From Kitasatospora kifunensis (GTDB lineage Bacteria; Actinomycetota; Actinomycetes; Streptomycetales; Streptomycetaceae): a DNA stretch of 64,000 nt. A model generated the notes under the pieces. That model saw nothing but the letters and a program-made list of their open reading frames with translations. It was not told the DNA's origin and ran no database searches. The position numbers and the translations under genes were made by a program. Shown in pieces: positions 1 to 8,419 of the stretch. The stretch is from the NCBI RefSeq assembly GCF_014203855.1, contig NZ_JACHJV010000001.1:1178001-1242000 (forward strand), read 5' to 3'. Numbering within the stretch: the first letter of the stretch is position 1; each line of letters opens with the position of its first letter.

Positions 1-432
1 GGCCTGTGGTCGACCGGGTACGAGGGTCGCACGATCGACTCGTTCGTCGCCGCGCTGGTCGACTCGGGTGTGGACGCGGTGGCGGACGTTCGGCTCACTC
101 CGATCAGTCGCAAGCCCGGGTTCAGCAAGTCCCGGCTGAGCGCGGCGCTGGCCGATGCGGATATCGCCTACCTGCACCTGCGTTCGCTGGGGAATCCGAA
201 GGACAACCGGGCGCCGTTCTGGGATGGCCGTGTCGGCGAGGGCCTGGCCGCGTTCGCCGATGTCATGGCGGCGGAGCCGGCCCTTCGGGAGCTGGACGAA
301 CTCGCCGAGCTGGCTGTCGAGCGGTCGGTGGCGGTGCTGTGCTTCGAGCAGGACGAGCGCCGCTGCCATCGCCAGGCGGTCCTGGCCGAACTACACCGTC
401 GCACCGCGCTGCCCGTCTCCGCCCTGGCCTGA
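1..432 (+). CDS. DUF488 family protein, 5' end outside the window
   Basis: The frame is open from base 1 and ends at TGA 430-432, so the start codon lies outside the window. The visible N-terminus has the family's G-Y-E-G-R-T motif followed by V-A-D-V-R, then R-K-P-G-F-S-K and a C-terminal C-F-E-x-D-x-x-R-C-H-R motif, all typical of DUF488. The family is small (about 120-180 aa) and its biochemical role is not established; the Cys and His residues suggest catalysis or metal binding. The next gene starts about 90 bp downstream on the same strand and is probably co-transcribed. An internal ATG at base 70 would remove the N-terminal motif and is not the true start. Confidence 0.8.
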   Translation, partial: GLWSTGYEGRTIDSFVAALVDSGVDAVADVRLTPISRKPGFSKSRLSAALADADIAYLHLRSLGNPKDNRAPFWDGRVGEGLAAFADVMAAEPALRELDELAELAVERSVAVLCFEQDERRCHRQAVLAELHRRTALPVSALA

Positions 433-522
433 TCGAAGTCAACTACCGGCCAGGAAGGCGCTCTTGCGCTTACTGCACTGTGCCCACCCAATGGTGACAG
501 GAGTCGGACCAGGGGGGCTGGC

Positions 523-1338
523 ATGTCGGCATCGGGGTGGGAACGAGCGCGGATCCTGATCACGGTCAAGACGTATCCCGAGGTCTCGCACAAGTACTTG
601 GAGACCTGCTGCGTGGCAGGCATCCGTCTGGACACGGACCCGGTACGGCACATCCGGCTGTTCCCGGTCCCGCACCGACTGCTCGACGAGGAGCAGCAGT
701 TCGGGAAGTACTCCATCGTCGAGGTCGACGTCCGGCGCCACCACGTTGACCGGAGACCGGAGAGCCTGAGGCCCAACCTGGACACCCTTCGGGTCGTCGG
801 CATGATCAGCAGCCGGGCTGGCTGGGCCGACCGCCTCGACATCATCAGACCATTGATCCAGCCGTCCTTGTGCTCAATCAAGCGCCGGCAGGAGGCCGAC
901 GGCACCTCGCTAGGCCTCTTCCGGCCCGCCCGCATCGACTCCTTCCAGCTCGCCGAGGCGAACCCCTGGACAGCCGAGCAGTACGGCATCGTCAACCAGA
1001 CCGATGTGCTGCACCCGGATCACCGGCCCCTCGAATGGGTTCCGTTCGAGTTCCGCTACCGCTTCCGCTGCGACGACTCCGCCTGCCGGGGCCATGACAT
1101 GGGCCTGCGGGACTGGGAAGCCGGCCAGTCCTGGCGCAAGTTCCGCCGCAGCTACCCCGCCCACCGGCTGGCGGACGTCCTTCACGAGCGCTGGTGGACC
1201 AAGATGATCACCCCCGAGCGGGCCACCCACTTCTTCGTCGGCAACATCGCCGCCTACCCGAGGACGTTCATACTCCTGGGCCTGTTCAACCCCACGGTCG
1301 CCTCCCTTACCGCTCCCCGCCAGGACGCACTCTTCTGA
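523..1338 (+). CDS. Conserved hypothetical protein, probable partner of the DUF488 gene
   Basis: The 271-aa frame starts at ATG 523. I do not recognise a named domain. The N-terminal stretch I-T-V-K-T-Y-P-x-x-S-x-K-Y-x-E-T-C-C-V-A-G looks conserved. The C-terminal half has a pair of Cys (C-D-D-S-A-C-R-G-H-D) that could bind metal and an F-F-V-G-N motif followed by P-R-T-F-I-L-L-G. No signal peptide or membrane segment is visible. It lies about 90 bp after the DUF488 gene in the same direction, which suggests a two-gene unit. The frame ends where a transposase remnant begins (about 1340), so the last residues may have been altered by that insertion. Confidence 0.65.
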   Translation: MSASGWERARILITVKTYPEVSHKYLETCCVAGIRLDTDPVRHIRLFPVPHRLLDEEQQFGKYSIVEVDVRRHHVDRRPESLRPNLDTLRVVGMISSRAGWADRLDIIRPLIQPSLCSIKRRQEADGTSLGLFRPARIDSFQLAEANPWTAEQYGIVNQTDVLHPDHRPLEWVPFEFRYRFRCDDSACRGHDMGLRDWEAGQSWRKFRRSYPAHRLADVLHERWWTKMITPERATHFFVGNIAAYPRTFILLGLFNPTVASLTAPRQDALF

Positions 1339-1344
1339 CGGCGG

Positions 1345-1600
1345 TCCGGGCCTCTCGGGTGCCCTGTCAGACGAGCCGTCGGGCGCCGGCGGAGGCGGTA
1401 GCGGATCAGGACGCGGTGGACGGCGGCGGGGTCGAGGCGGAGCAGGTAGACGATGCAGGGCGGTCCCCAGCGGCGCAGGACGCGGACTTTGATGTTTCGG
1501 CGCTCGGTGCGGGCGGGCAGGCGTCGTGAGCTGTGGTGTGGCCAGCTGGAGAGATCGCTCATGCCTGCGTCGGCGAGCGCGCGGTATCGGTCCGCCGAGT
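1345..1600 (-). mobile_element. IS481-type transposase remnant
   Basis: Read on the minus strand, the stretch encodes D-L-S-S-W-P-H-H-S-S-R-R followed by R-R-W-G-P-x-x-I-x-Y-L-L and P-A-A-V-H-R-V-L. This is the second helix-turn-helix part of IS481-family transposases. The DDE catalytic part is absent and the frame decays on both sides. It is a fragment, not a gene. Confidence 0.6.
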
Positions 1601-1689
1601 GGCCTCCACGGCGCCCCTCGGCGGCTACTGCCGTTCGCATCACCACGTCACCGGGGCGTCCTAGGGCGCACCGCGGACTCCAGGGCGCC

Positions 1690-2067
1690 CTCCAGATGGC
1701 CGCCCACCCCGATGGCAGGCTGGAGGGACTCGTCTTTGGCCACCCCGGCGGCTCACCGCTTCGCCCACGGTGGGTGCTCGACCAGCTCCGCAAGCGCACC
1801 GCCGAACTCGGCCTCCCCCGCATCGGCCTGCATGACCTGCGCCACGCCACCGCCAGCATCATGATCGCCGCCGGCATCCCCTTCGCCGTCGCCTCCAAGA
1901 CCCTTCGGCACTTCACCTTGGCCATCACCATCAACCTCTACGGCCACCTGCTCATGGACTCCGCCGACGAGGCCGTCAAGGCATTCGCCTCTGCCCTCGA
2001 CCACGCGGACGCCCAGTTGACCCACCAGGCGGATCTCGCCGGTAACGACGCCCAGCGGGCAGCATGA
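1690..2067 (+). pseudogene. Tyrosine integrase, C-terminal fragment
   Basis: The frame ending at 2067 carries the C-terminal catalytic motifs of a tyrosine recombinase: L-H-D-L-R-H-A-T (the HxxR box), K-T-L-R-H-F, and I-N-L-Y-G-H with the nucleophilic Tyr. The N-terminal DNA-binding part and the first catalytic Arg are missing. Upstream codons in this frame look non-coding and run into the IS481 remnant. It is a stump of an integrated element's integrase; no attachment site could be seen beside it. Confidence 0.7.
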
Positions 2068-2400
2068 GTGAGCCGGTTCGGCTTGCTACCTCAGGCCTTC
2101 GTATCCGGCTGCTGATCGGCCGCTTCCGAGCCACCGGTACGAGTGCCCTCGGTCTCCTCTCCGCCGGTGGTCCATGGCCGCCTTCGGGTTGTCTGTCCAG
2201 GCCGTCATCTGCGGGCCATACGGGCCATCACGTGCCGCCGTTCGGTGGATGCGGCGGTCGGGTCCGATGCGGCCGGTCGTCCGGCTGGGACACCTTCCTT
2301 GCAGGGGTACTGGGGGATACGCCCCTGCCCGAAGAGGAACCCGGTGTCGTGCGGGTTCCAGTCGCGTACCCGTCGTTCACTTGTGCGGTTACAAGAAGGG
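2068..2400. other. Intergenic stretch without a supported gene
   Basis: About 330 bp between the integrase stump and the SDR gene. The open frames here have poor codon bias and no ribosome-binding site. It probably contains the SDR promoter, but no clear -35/-10 pair is visible. Confidence 0.4.
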
Positions 2401-2409
2401 ATGCTCGAC

Positions 2410-3177
2410 GTGTCTAGTCCCGTCGTCCTCATCACGGGCGCACTCACCGGTATCGGTCGCGCCACCGCCTTGGCTTACGCCCGTCAGGGCGCGAACCTTG
2501 TGGTCTGCGGCCGCCACGAGGACGTGGGTGAGCAGTTCGCCAGGGAGCTGTCCGATCTCGGCGCCCCGGCTGAGTTCGTGCGTGCCGACGTCCGTTTCGA
2601 CGCCGAGGTGGAGGAGCTCGTCGACCGCGCGGTCGCGCGGTTCGGGCGGATCGACGTCGCCTTCAACAACGCCGGTACCGAGGGAACGCCCGGCCCTGTC
2701 ACCGAGGTGACCGACGAGGGCTACCAGGCCGTCTTCGACACCAACGTCAAGGGAACGCTGCTGTGCCTGAAGCACGAGTTCCGGGCCATGAGGGAACAGG
2801 GCGGCGGCAGCATCGTCAACGTCAGCTCCACTTACGGCCTCATGGGTTACCCCGGGGCGACGTTGTACGTCGGGAGCAAGCACGCCGTCGCCGGCATCAC
2901 CAAGGCGGCCGCGCTCGAAGGCGCCGCTCACGGTATCCGGGTCAACGCGGTCGCGCCCGGCTACACCCGGACCGCCATGTACGAGCGGTTCACCGGCGAC
3001 GACACGGCGCGTGAAGCGGTCGATTCGGTGCTGCCCATGCACCGGGCGGGCACCCCGGAGGAGATCGCCCAGGCCGTCCAGTTCCTGGGGTCGGACAAGG
3101 CGAGCTACGTCACCGGGCACATCCTCGTGGTCGACGGCGGCCTGATGGCGGGCGGTCCCCTGTTCCCGAGCTCGTGA
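2410..3177 (+). CDS. Short-chain dehydrogenase/reductase (SDR)
   Basis: Classical SDR of about 255 aa. The nucleotide-binding motif T-G-A-x-x-G-I-G is near the N-terminus, followed by N-N-A-G, the catalytic Ser in V-N-V-S-S-T, Y-x-x-x-K (Y-V-G-S-K), and the C-terminal V-D-G-G. This layout is typical of glucose 1-dehydrogenase/3-oxoacyl reductase-like enzymes, so NAD(P)(H)-dependent alcohol/ketone redox chemistry is expected; the substrate cannot be told. The GTG at 2410 is preferred because GAAGGG (2395-2400) lies 9 nt upstream; the in-frame ATG at 2401 touches that motif. The neighbours do not suggest a pathway. Confidence 0.85.
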   Translation: MSSPVVLITGALTGIGRATALAYARQGANLVVCGRHEDVGEQFARELSDLGAPAEFVRADVRFDAEVEELVDRAVARFGRIDVAFNNAGTEGTPGPVTEVTDEGYQAVFDTNVKGTLLCLKHEFRAMREQGGGSIVNVSSTYGLMGYPGATLYVGSKHAVAGITKAAALEGAAHGIRVNAVAPGYTRTAMYERFTGDDTAREAVDSVLPMHRAGTPEEIAQAVQFLGSDKASYVTGHILVVDGGLMAGGPLFPSS

Positions 3178-3298
3178 ACCGCGAGGCCGGCCACGGCGTG
3201 CATGCGGCCGTCAGGGGCACGAACGGCCGCTCTTGGCTCCTCCTACCGCCAAGGTATGACGTTGGGCGAATGCGCCGTGAACGGAGGCTTTGGGATCA

Positions 3299-3334
3299 AT
3301 GTGTCTCAAGTATCTGATGTGTCTCAAGTACCTG
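3299..3334 (+). repeat. Tandem 18-bp direct repeat upstream of GH15
   Basis: Two adjacent copies of ATGTGTCTCAAGTAYCTG (3299-3316 and 3317-3334) that differ at one base. They lie 85 bp upstream of the GH15 start, in a position suited to binding a regulator. Confidence 0.7.
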
Positions 3335-3419
3335 AGGAGACGTGCGGCGCGGGCGAGCGATCCTCACGTCGTCCTCGCCGGACCGCCTCGCCTGGTCCGA
3401 GACGGACGGGATGCGACGA

Positions 3420-5255
3420 ATGAGCGCGCGACCGATCAGTGACCACGCCCTGCTCTCCGACTGCCGTTCGGCCGCCCTGGTCACCTCCGACGGCTCAGTG
3501 GACTGGCTGTGCCTTCCCCGATTCGACAGCCCGGCGATCTTCGCCCGCCTCCTCGACGAGAGCGCCGGCCACTGGTCCATCCGCCCCACCGGCCCTGCCG
3601 ACACCAGCCGCCGCTACCTCGAGGACACCCTCGTCCTGGAGACGACCTTCCGCACGGCCGACGGCACGGCGGTGCTGCGTGACGCCCTCGCCCTGGGACG
3701 GCGCGAACGCGGCCACGCACTCGGCAGCACCTCCCCGGGAGTGCTCCTGCGACAGATCACCTGCACCGAAGGACAGGTGACCTTCGAGATCTCCTACGCG
3801 CCGCGCCCCGAGTTCGGACTGGTCCACCCGCTCCTCTCACCCCTGCGGGGCGGACTCGCCGCGCACGGGGGCGCCCACATCCTGCTCCTGTCGAGCCCCG
3901 TCGACTTGCGGGTGAGCGGCTCCACGGCGCACGGTCGGATCCCGCTGCGGGCAGGGCAGCGCCTGGGATTCGCCCTGCACGTCGCGCCGGCCTGGGAGCG
4001 CGAGCCGAGGCGCTGGCGTGCCGGGCGTATCCGACGCCGCCTTCGCGACACCGTCAACGGCTGGCGCTCGTGGTCAGAGCTCCACCGCGGCTATGTCGGC
4101 CCCTGGCAGGACGAGGTGGGCCACAGCGGACGGGTGCTGCGCGCCCTGACGTTCGCGCCGACCGGCGCCATCGTCGCGGCGGCCACCACCTCCCTGCCTG
4201 AGCGAGTGGGCGGAACACGCAACTGGGACTACCGATACACCTGGGTTCGCGACGCGAGCTTCACCCTTCAGGCGCTGGCCACGGCCGCCTGCCACAAGGA
4301 GAAGGAGAAGTTCTTCGACTTCCTCGCCCGAGCTGCGGTGAATCAGCTCGACCGCGGCGTCGACCTGCAGATCATGTACGGCATCGGCGGGGAACGCGAC
4401 CTGAGCGAGCGGCTGCTGCCCCACCTGACCGGCTGGCGCGACAGCAGCCCCGTTCGGAGCGGCAACGACGCGTGGCGCCAACGTCAACTCGACGTCTACG
4501 GCGAACTCCTCGACGCCGCTCACGAGACCCTCCCGCCCGGCGAGCGTCTGGACCCGGTCATCTGCACCCTCCTGGTCCAGGCGGCGGAGACAGCCGCCCA
4601 GCGGTGGTCCCAACCGGATCAGGGCATCTGGGAGCGACGCGGGCCCAGCAGACACTTCCTGCACTCGAAACTGATGTGCTGGGTCGCCCTGGACCGTGCC
4701 ATCGCCATGGCACCCACCCTCCATGCCGAAGCCCGCCTACCCCACTGGCGGCACGAGCGCGACCGGATCCGCGAAACCATCGAAGAGCGCGGCTGGAGTC
4801 CCCGCCTGGGCGCCTTCACCCAGGCATTCGGCAGTGAGGAACTCGACGCCTCCACGCTGATGCTGCCCATCGTCGGCTTCCTGCCGCCTGACGACCCCCG
4901 CGTCCAGTCCACCGTGCTGGCCGTCGCCACCCACCTGACCGACCACGACGGCCTGGTCCGCCGCTACCTCAGCGACGAGCTGCCGGAAGACGAAGGCGCC
5001 TTCCTGCTGTGCACCTTCTGGCTTGCCCATGCCCTCGCCCTCACCGGCGACACCACCCGCGCACGGCAGGTCTTCCAGATCGCCCTCGCGCATGCCAACG
5101 ACGTCGGGCTGCTGGCCGAGGAGACCGACTCCGCCACAGGGGAGGCCCTCGGTAACTTCCCGCAAGCCTTCAGCCACATCGGCCTGATCAACGCCGCCCG
5201 CGCCATCCGCGATGCCGAGGGGCAACCCACGGAGCGTGTCTGGAAGATCGTGTAA
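3420..5255 (+). CDS. Glycoside hydrolase family 15 (glucoamylase/trehalase-like)
   Basis: The 611-aa protein matches the bacterial GH15 group. The N-terminal domain begins with I-S-D-H-A-L-L-S-D-C and D-G-S-V-D-W-L-C-L-P-R-F-D-S. The (alpha/alpha)6 catalytic domain has the hallmark N-W-D-Y-R-Y-T-W-V-R-D-A-S. A second acidic motif is in L-L-A-E-E-T-D followed by G-N-F-P-Q-A-F-S-H-I-G. Family members hydrolyse alpha-glucosidic bonds in maltodextrins or trehalose; several actinobacterial members of this type are trehalases. No signal peptide is visible, so it is probably cytoplasmic. ATG 3420 is chosen because it begins the conserved N-terminus; ATG 3411 is an alternative. Confidence 0.88.
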   Translation: MSARPISDHALLSDCRSAALVTSDGSVDWLCLPRFDSPAIFARLLDESAGHWSIRPTGPADTSRRYLEDTLVLETTFRTADGTAVLRDALALGRRERGHALGSTSPGVLLRQITCTEGQVTFEISYAPRPEFGLVHPLLSPLRGGLAAHGGAHILLLSSPVDLRVSGSTAHGRIPLRAGQRLGFALHVAPAWEREPRRWRAGRIRRRLRDTVNGWRSWSELHRGYVGPWQDEVGHSGRVLRALTFAPTGAIVAAATTSLPERVGGTRNWDYRYTWVRDASFTLQALATAACHKEKEKFFDFLARAAVNQLDRGVDLQIMYGIGGERDLSERLLPHLTGWRDSSPVRSGNDAWRQRQLDVYGELLDAAHETLPPGERLDPVICTLLVQAAETAAQRWSQPDQGIWERRGPSRHFLHSKLMCWVALDRAIAMAPTLHAEARLPHWRHERDRIRETIEERGWSPRLGAFTQAFGSEELDASTLMLPIVGFLPPDDPRVQSTVLAVATHLTDHDGLVRRYLSDELPEDEGAFLLCTFWLAHALALTGDTTRARQVFQIALAHANDVGLLAEETDSATGEALGNFPQAFSHIGLINAARAIRDAEGQPTERVWKIV

Positions 5256-5323
5256 GTCCGTGACGTGACAGTCTCGCCGGGGGCTCGGCCTCGGGTCCTT
5301 CGGTCAGGCGGAACGGACGAGTT

Positions 5324-6071
5324 ATGGCGGACAGGACGGAGCCGGTCTCCTCGGTGGCCGACGAAACGGTGGTGGACGAGGTCGTCGAGCGGTTGATGGA
5401 GCGCGCCGACGCCTCCGGGGCGGCTCTGCTCGGGGAAGGCGGGCTGTTGACGGAGATCACCAGGGCCGTGCTGGAACGGGCCCTGGAAGCGGAGATGACC
5501 GGGCACCTCGGCTACGAGAAGCACGATCCCGCAGGTCGCGGGTCGGGAAACTCGCGGAACGGCACCTCCGCGAAGACCGTGCTCACCGACGTCGGGGCGG
5601 TCACGGTCGCGGTGCCCAGGGACCGCAACGGCGACTTCGAACCGCAGCTGGTTCCGAAGAACGCACGTCGGCTGGCGGGCTTCAACGACCGCATCCTCTC
5701 GCTCTATGCGCGCGGGATGTCGGTGCGCGACATCCGCTCGCACCTGGCCCGGATCTACGGGGTCGAGGTCAGCCCGGACCTGATCAGCAAGGTCACCGAC
5801 GCGGTCGTGGACGAGCTGGCCGGCTGGCAGAACCGGCCGCTGGACGCGGTCTGGCCGGTCATCTACATCGACGCGCTGTGGGTGAAGATCCGCTCCGGCG
5901 CGGTCGCCTCCAAGCCCGTCCACCTCGCCGTGGGCGTGGACATGGACGGCCGCAAGGACGTGCTCGGTCTGTGGGCCGGCGACGGTGGCGAGGGCGCCAC
6001 CACGTGGACGGCCGTGCTCACCGAACTGCGCAACCGCAGCGTCGAGGACGTGTGCATCGTTGCCTGCGACG
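5324..6071 (+). pseudogene. IS256-family transposase, 3' part lost
   Basis: The frame starts at ATG 5324 and encodes the N-terminal 250 residues of a mutator-type (IS256) transposase, including G-S-G-N-S-R-N-G and the first catalytic Asp in V-I-Y-I-D-A-L. It stops being IS256 at V-A-C-D-G, exactly where an IS6-type inverted repeat begins (6072). The rest of the DDE domain is absent on the far side of that IS. The frame continues about 120 codons into the IS6 element as a chimera, which is unlikely to be functional. Confidence 0.85.
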
Positions 6072-6930
6072 GGTGCTGTCACGTTGTTGGGGGTGTGGCG
6101 TCTGGCGGTGTGTCAGGACGTGCTGGGGCCCGGGCGGGTCTGGTTCAGGCCGTGGCGGGCAGGCTGGCGACGCCGGTGATCTGGTCCCAGATCGTGAAGC
6201 GGACGGTCATCTCGAGGCGGTGGTCGGGTGCGGTGCGCTTGTGGCGGCCGGATCGGAAGTGGGGTGAGATACCGCTGAAGGCGGCCAGGAATCGCTGTGC
6301 TCCGCCGACGCTGCGGAAGCCCTTCATGGCGCGTTCGCGTTGCCTCGTCGGCTGGTGGGAGTTCTCGGCCCGGTTGTTCGGGCCCTTGTGGGAGCGGTGC
6401 TCCACCGAGGGCATCACCTCGCGGTGGGCGGCGCTGTAGGAGCGGAGCTTGTCGGTGACGATCACCCGCGGCACGGTGGTCGTCTTCTTGAGGAGATTGC
6501 GGAAGAAGCGCCTGGCCGCGGCCTTGTCCCGCCTGTTCTGGACCAGGATGTCGAGCACGTTGCCGTCCCGGTCGACGGCGCGCCACAGGTACTTCTGCTC
6601 GCCGTTGATCCTGATGAAGACCTCGTCGAGGTGCCACTTGTCGCCGGGGCGCGGACGCCGACGGCGCAGTGCGTTGGCGTAGGCCTGGCCGAACTTGAGG
6701 CACCAGCGCCGGATCGTCTCGTAGGAGACGATGACGCCGCGCTGGAGCATCATCTCCTCGACCTCCCGGCAGGAGAGGGGGAAACGGAAGTACAGCCATA
6801 CGCAGTGGGAGATGACCTCGACCGGGTACCGGTCGCCCTTGTACGACGGCGGCGCGGACGGCACGAACGGTCCCCCTCGAACACGGTCAACCAAAGATCA
6901 TCCCACCCCGTCAGCCAACGTGACAGTGCC
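6072..6930 (-). mobile_element. IS6-family insertion sequence, apparently complete
   Basis: An 859-bp element bounded by inverted repeats. The left end begins GGTGCTGTCACGTTG at 6072; the right end, read inwards, begins GGCACTGTCACGTTGG at 6930. One transposase gene on the minus strand fills it. The 8-bp flanks (6064-6071 CTGCGACG and 6931-6938 CTCGATGG) are not identical, so the usual target duplication is missing. The outer sequences come from two unrelated genes. Both facts fit an IS6-mediated adjacent deletion. Confidence 0.85.
6145..6894 (-). CDS. IS6-family transposase
   Basis: The 249-aa DDE transposase has an N-terminal helix-turn-helix (S-Y-E-T-I-R-R-W-C). The DDE triad is in W-H-L-D-E-V (first Asp), V-T-D-K-L (second Asp) and R-A-E-N-S-H (Glu), with the family's E-N-S-H-x-P-T-R-x-R-E-R-x-M-x-x-F-R. 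All catalytic residues are intact, so the element may be active by replicative (copy-in) transposition. Confidence 0.93.
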   Translation of the reverse strand: MVDRVRGGPFVPSAPPSYKGDRYPVEVISHCVWLYFRFPLSCREVEEMMLQRGVIVSYETIRRWCLKFGQAYANALRRRRPRPGDKWHLDEVFIRINGEQKYLWRAVDRDGNVLDILVQNRRDKAAARRFFRNLLKKTTTVPRVIVTDKLRSYSAAHREVMPSVEHRSHKGPNNRAENSHQPTRQRERAMKGFRSVGGAQRFLAAFSGISPHFRSGRHKRTAPDHRLEMTVRFTIWDQITGVASLPATA

Positions 6931-7009
6931 CTCGATGGAGTTCGACTCCTACGCCGAGGTCCCGAAGAGCACCGCGCAGCAGATCACCGAGAGCGCGCGC
7001 CGCAAGTAA
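6931..7009 (+). pseudogene. C-terminal tail of a gene deleted by the IS6 element
   Basis: From the right end of the IS a short frame runs to TAA 7007-7009 with an ordinary coding look (M-E-F-D-S-Y-A-E-V-P-K-S, then I-T-E-S-A-R-R-K). It is too short to identify. It is probably the surviving 3' end of a gene whose 5' part was lost in the deletion that joined it to the IS256 remnant. Confidence 0.4.
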
Positions 7010-7146
7010 CCGAGGACCGCACAGCGCAACGTGAGCATGCGCCTGCCCCTGAGCCGTGGCCCGACACACCGAGGCCACGGCTCAGCGCGTGCCGCGCGCC
7101 CACGAGATGGTCCTACCGCACCGCGCGAGCGTTCAGCACGTGTGGG

Positions 7147-8151
7147 TCACAGCTGGGCGCCGACGAAAAGGGCCAGGTCCAGAAGGCGGTTGGCGTAGCC
7201 CCATCCGTCGAACCAGCCGGTGACCTTGGCGCGCCTGCCGCGGGTGGTCGTGAGCGAGGGGTCGAACAGGCAGGACGCATCCCGGCCGACGACGTCGCTG
7301 GAGACGACCGGATCCTCGAGGTAGTCCAGGACGCCCTTGAGCGCTCCCGTGCTGCTCGTGCGGAAGGCGTCGTTGACCTCCTCCCGGGTGACGTCCCGGT
7401 CGAGTTGGACCACCAGGTCGATCAACGATCCGGTGACGAGCGGCACGAGCACGCCGCCGGCGTCCAGCTTTCCCCGCAGAGCCGGCAGGACCTGAGCGAC
7501 GCAGGCGGCGGTGTCGGTGCCGGTCGCAGCGATCGTGCCCGCGGCGGCCCAGGCGATGCGCGGATCCGGCGAGTACTTGGAGACCTCGCCGTGCTGCTCG
7601 GCGACGCCGGAGTGCACGGCGCTCAGCACGCAGTCGGCGATGCCGAACTCTCCGTGGAGGACCTTGGCCATCGGTGCCGCGCAGTTGGCCAGGATGGAGG
7701 CGGCGGAGATGACGTGGTGGTTGGCGGTGTCGTACTGGTCCTGGTTGACGCCGACAACGAGGGTGACATCCGCTTCCTTGACGGGAGCGGAGACGATGAC
7801 CTTCTTGGCACCGGCTGCCAGGTGTGTTGCGACGACATAGCGCCTCTGGGGGGTGTCGGCAGTCTCGATCACGACGTCGGCACCGAACTCGCCCCAGGGC
7901 AGTTTGGCCGGGTCACGCTCGGCCATCGCCTTGAAGACGTGGTCCCCCACCGTGATGGTGTCCTCGGTGTGGGAGACCTCCGCCCGTGCGCGGCCCCGGG
8001 CCATGTCGTCCTTGAACAGACGTGCCAGGGTCGCGTTGTCGTCCGGGTCGTTGACACCGGCGATCTCGATGTCCGCGCCCGTTTCGAGCACGGCATGGAT
8101 GAAGGCGCGGCCGGTGCGGCCGAGCCCGTTGATGCCTACGCGGACTGCCAT
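7147..8151 (-). CDS. GAPDH-like protein lacking the catalytic cysteine
   Basis: A 334-aa protein of full GAPDH length. The NAD-binding N-terminus I-N-G-L-G-R-T-G-R and the D-x-D region are present. In active GAPDH the active-site loop reads S-N-A-S-C-T-T-N-C. Here residues 149-157 read S-A-A-S-I-L-A-N-C, so the nucleophilic Cys is Ile153. The base-assisting His is kept (H180), but the phosphate-binding residues around it and the R-V-P segment (here L-V-P) are altered. It should not oxidise glyceraldehyde-3-phosphate by the normal thioester route. It could be a pseudoenzyme with a binding or regulatory role, or use another substrate. GAGGAG lies shortly before ATG 8151. It is transcribed away from a perfect palindrome at 8360-8383. 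Confidence 0.85.
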   Translation of the reverse strand: MAVRVGINGLGRTGRAFIHAVLETGADIEIAGVNDPDDNATLARLFKDDMARGRARAEVSHTEDTITVGDHVFKAMAERDPAKLPWGEFGADVVIETADTPQRRYVVATHLAAGAKKVIVSAPVKEADVTLVVGVNQDQYDTANHHVISAASILANCAAPMAKVLHGEFGIADCVLSAVHSGVAEQHGEVSKYSPDPRIAWAAAGTIAATGTDTAACVAQVLPALRGKLDAGGVLVPLVTGSLIDLVVQLDRDVTREEVNDAFRTSSTGALKGVLDYLEDPVVSSDVVGRDASCLFDPSLTTTRGRRAKVTGWFDGWGYANRLLDLALFVGAQL

Positions 8152-8359
8152 GGGCTGATCTCCTCGTCGAAACGCCAGCCTGCCGGCAGGCAGACGAACG
8201 GGCCGTTCGCCGGCCCGGGCCCCATGAGGAACCGGATCCCGGTACCCACATCGCTCCCGCACGGCTCCCACCCGCTCGCCCCGCCGCAGCCTGGGATGAA
8301 GATGGGTCTGACGAATTGAGAACGCTCCAGCTCCAGGAGGGTTACGCGGTAACACCTGC

Positions 8360-8383
8360 GCCCGCACCTGCGCAGGTGCGGGC
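8360..8383. promoter_or_regulatory. Perfect 24-bp palindrome between two minus-strand genes
   Basis: GCCCGCACCTGC followed directly by its reverse complement, with no loop. It lies 36 bp downstream of the stop of the 8420-9778 gene and about 210 bp upstream of the GAPDH-like start. A smaller inverted repeat, GTTAC-GCG-GTAAC, sits just to the left (about 8340-8352). The zero-length loop favours a dimeric-protein operator over a terminator. Confidence 0.6.
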
Positions 8384-8419
8384 ACGGAGTGGCCACGGTC
8401 TCTGTTGCTGTTCGGACCG

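Noticed and set aside
2290..2400. Possible tRNA fragment or attachment site next to the integrase stump
   Set aside because: A GGTTCCAGTC-like stretch is present, but no cloverleaf or matching second copy could be found.
6340..8319. A 659-codon plus-strand open frame across the IS6 element and GAPDH-like gene
   Set aside because: It is antisense to two real genes and crosses an IS boundary without any domain.
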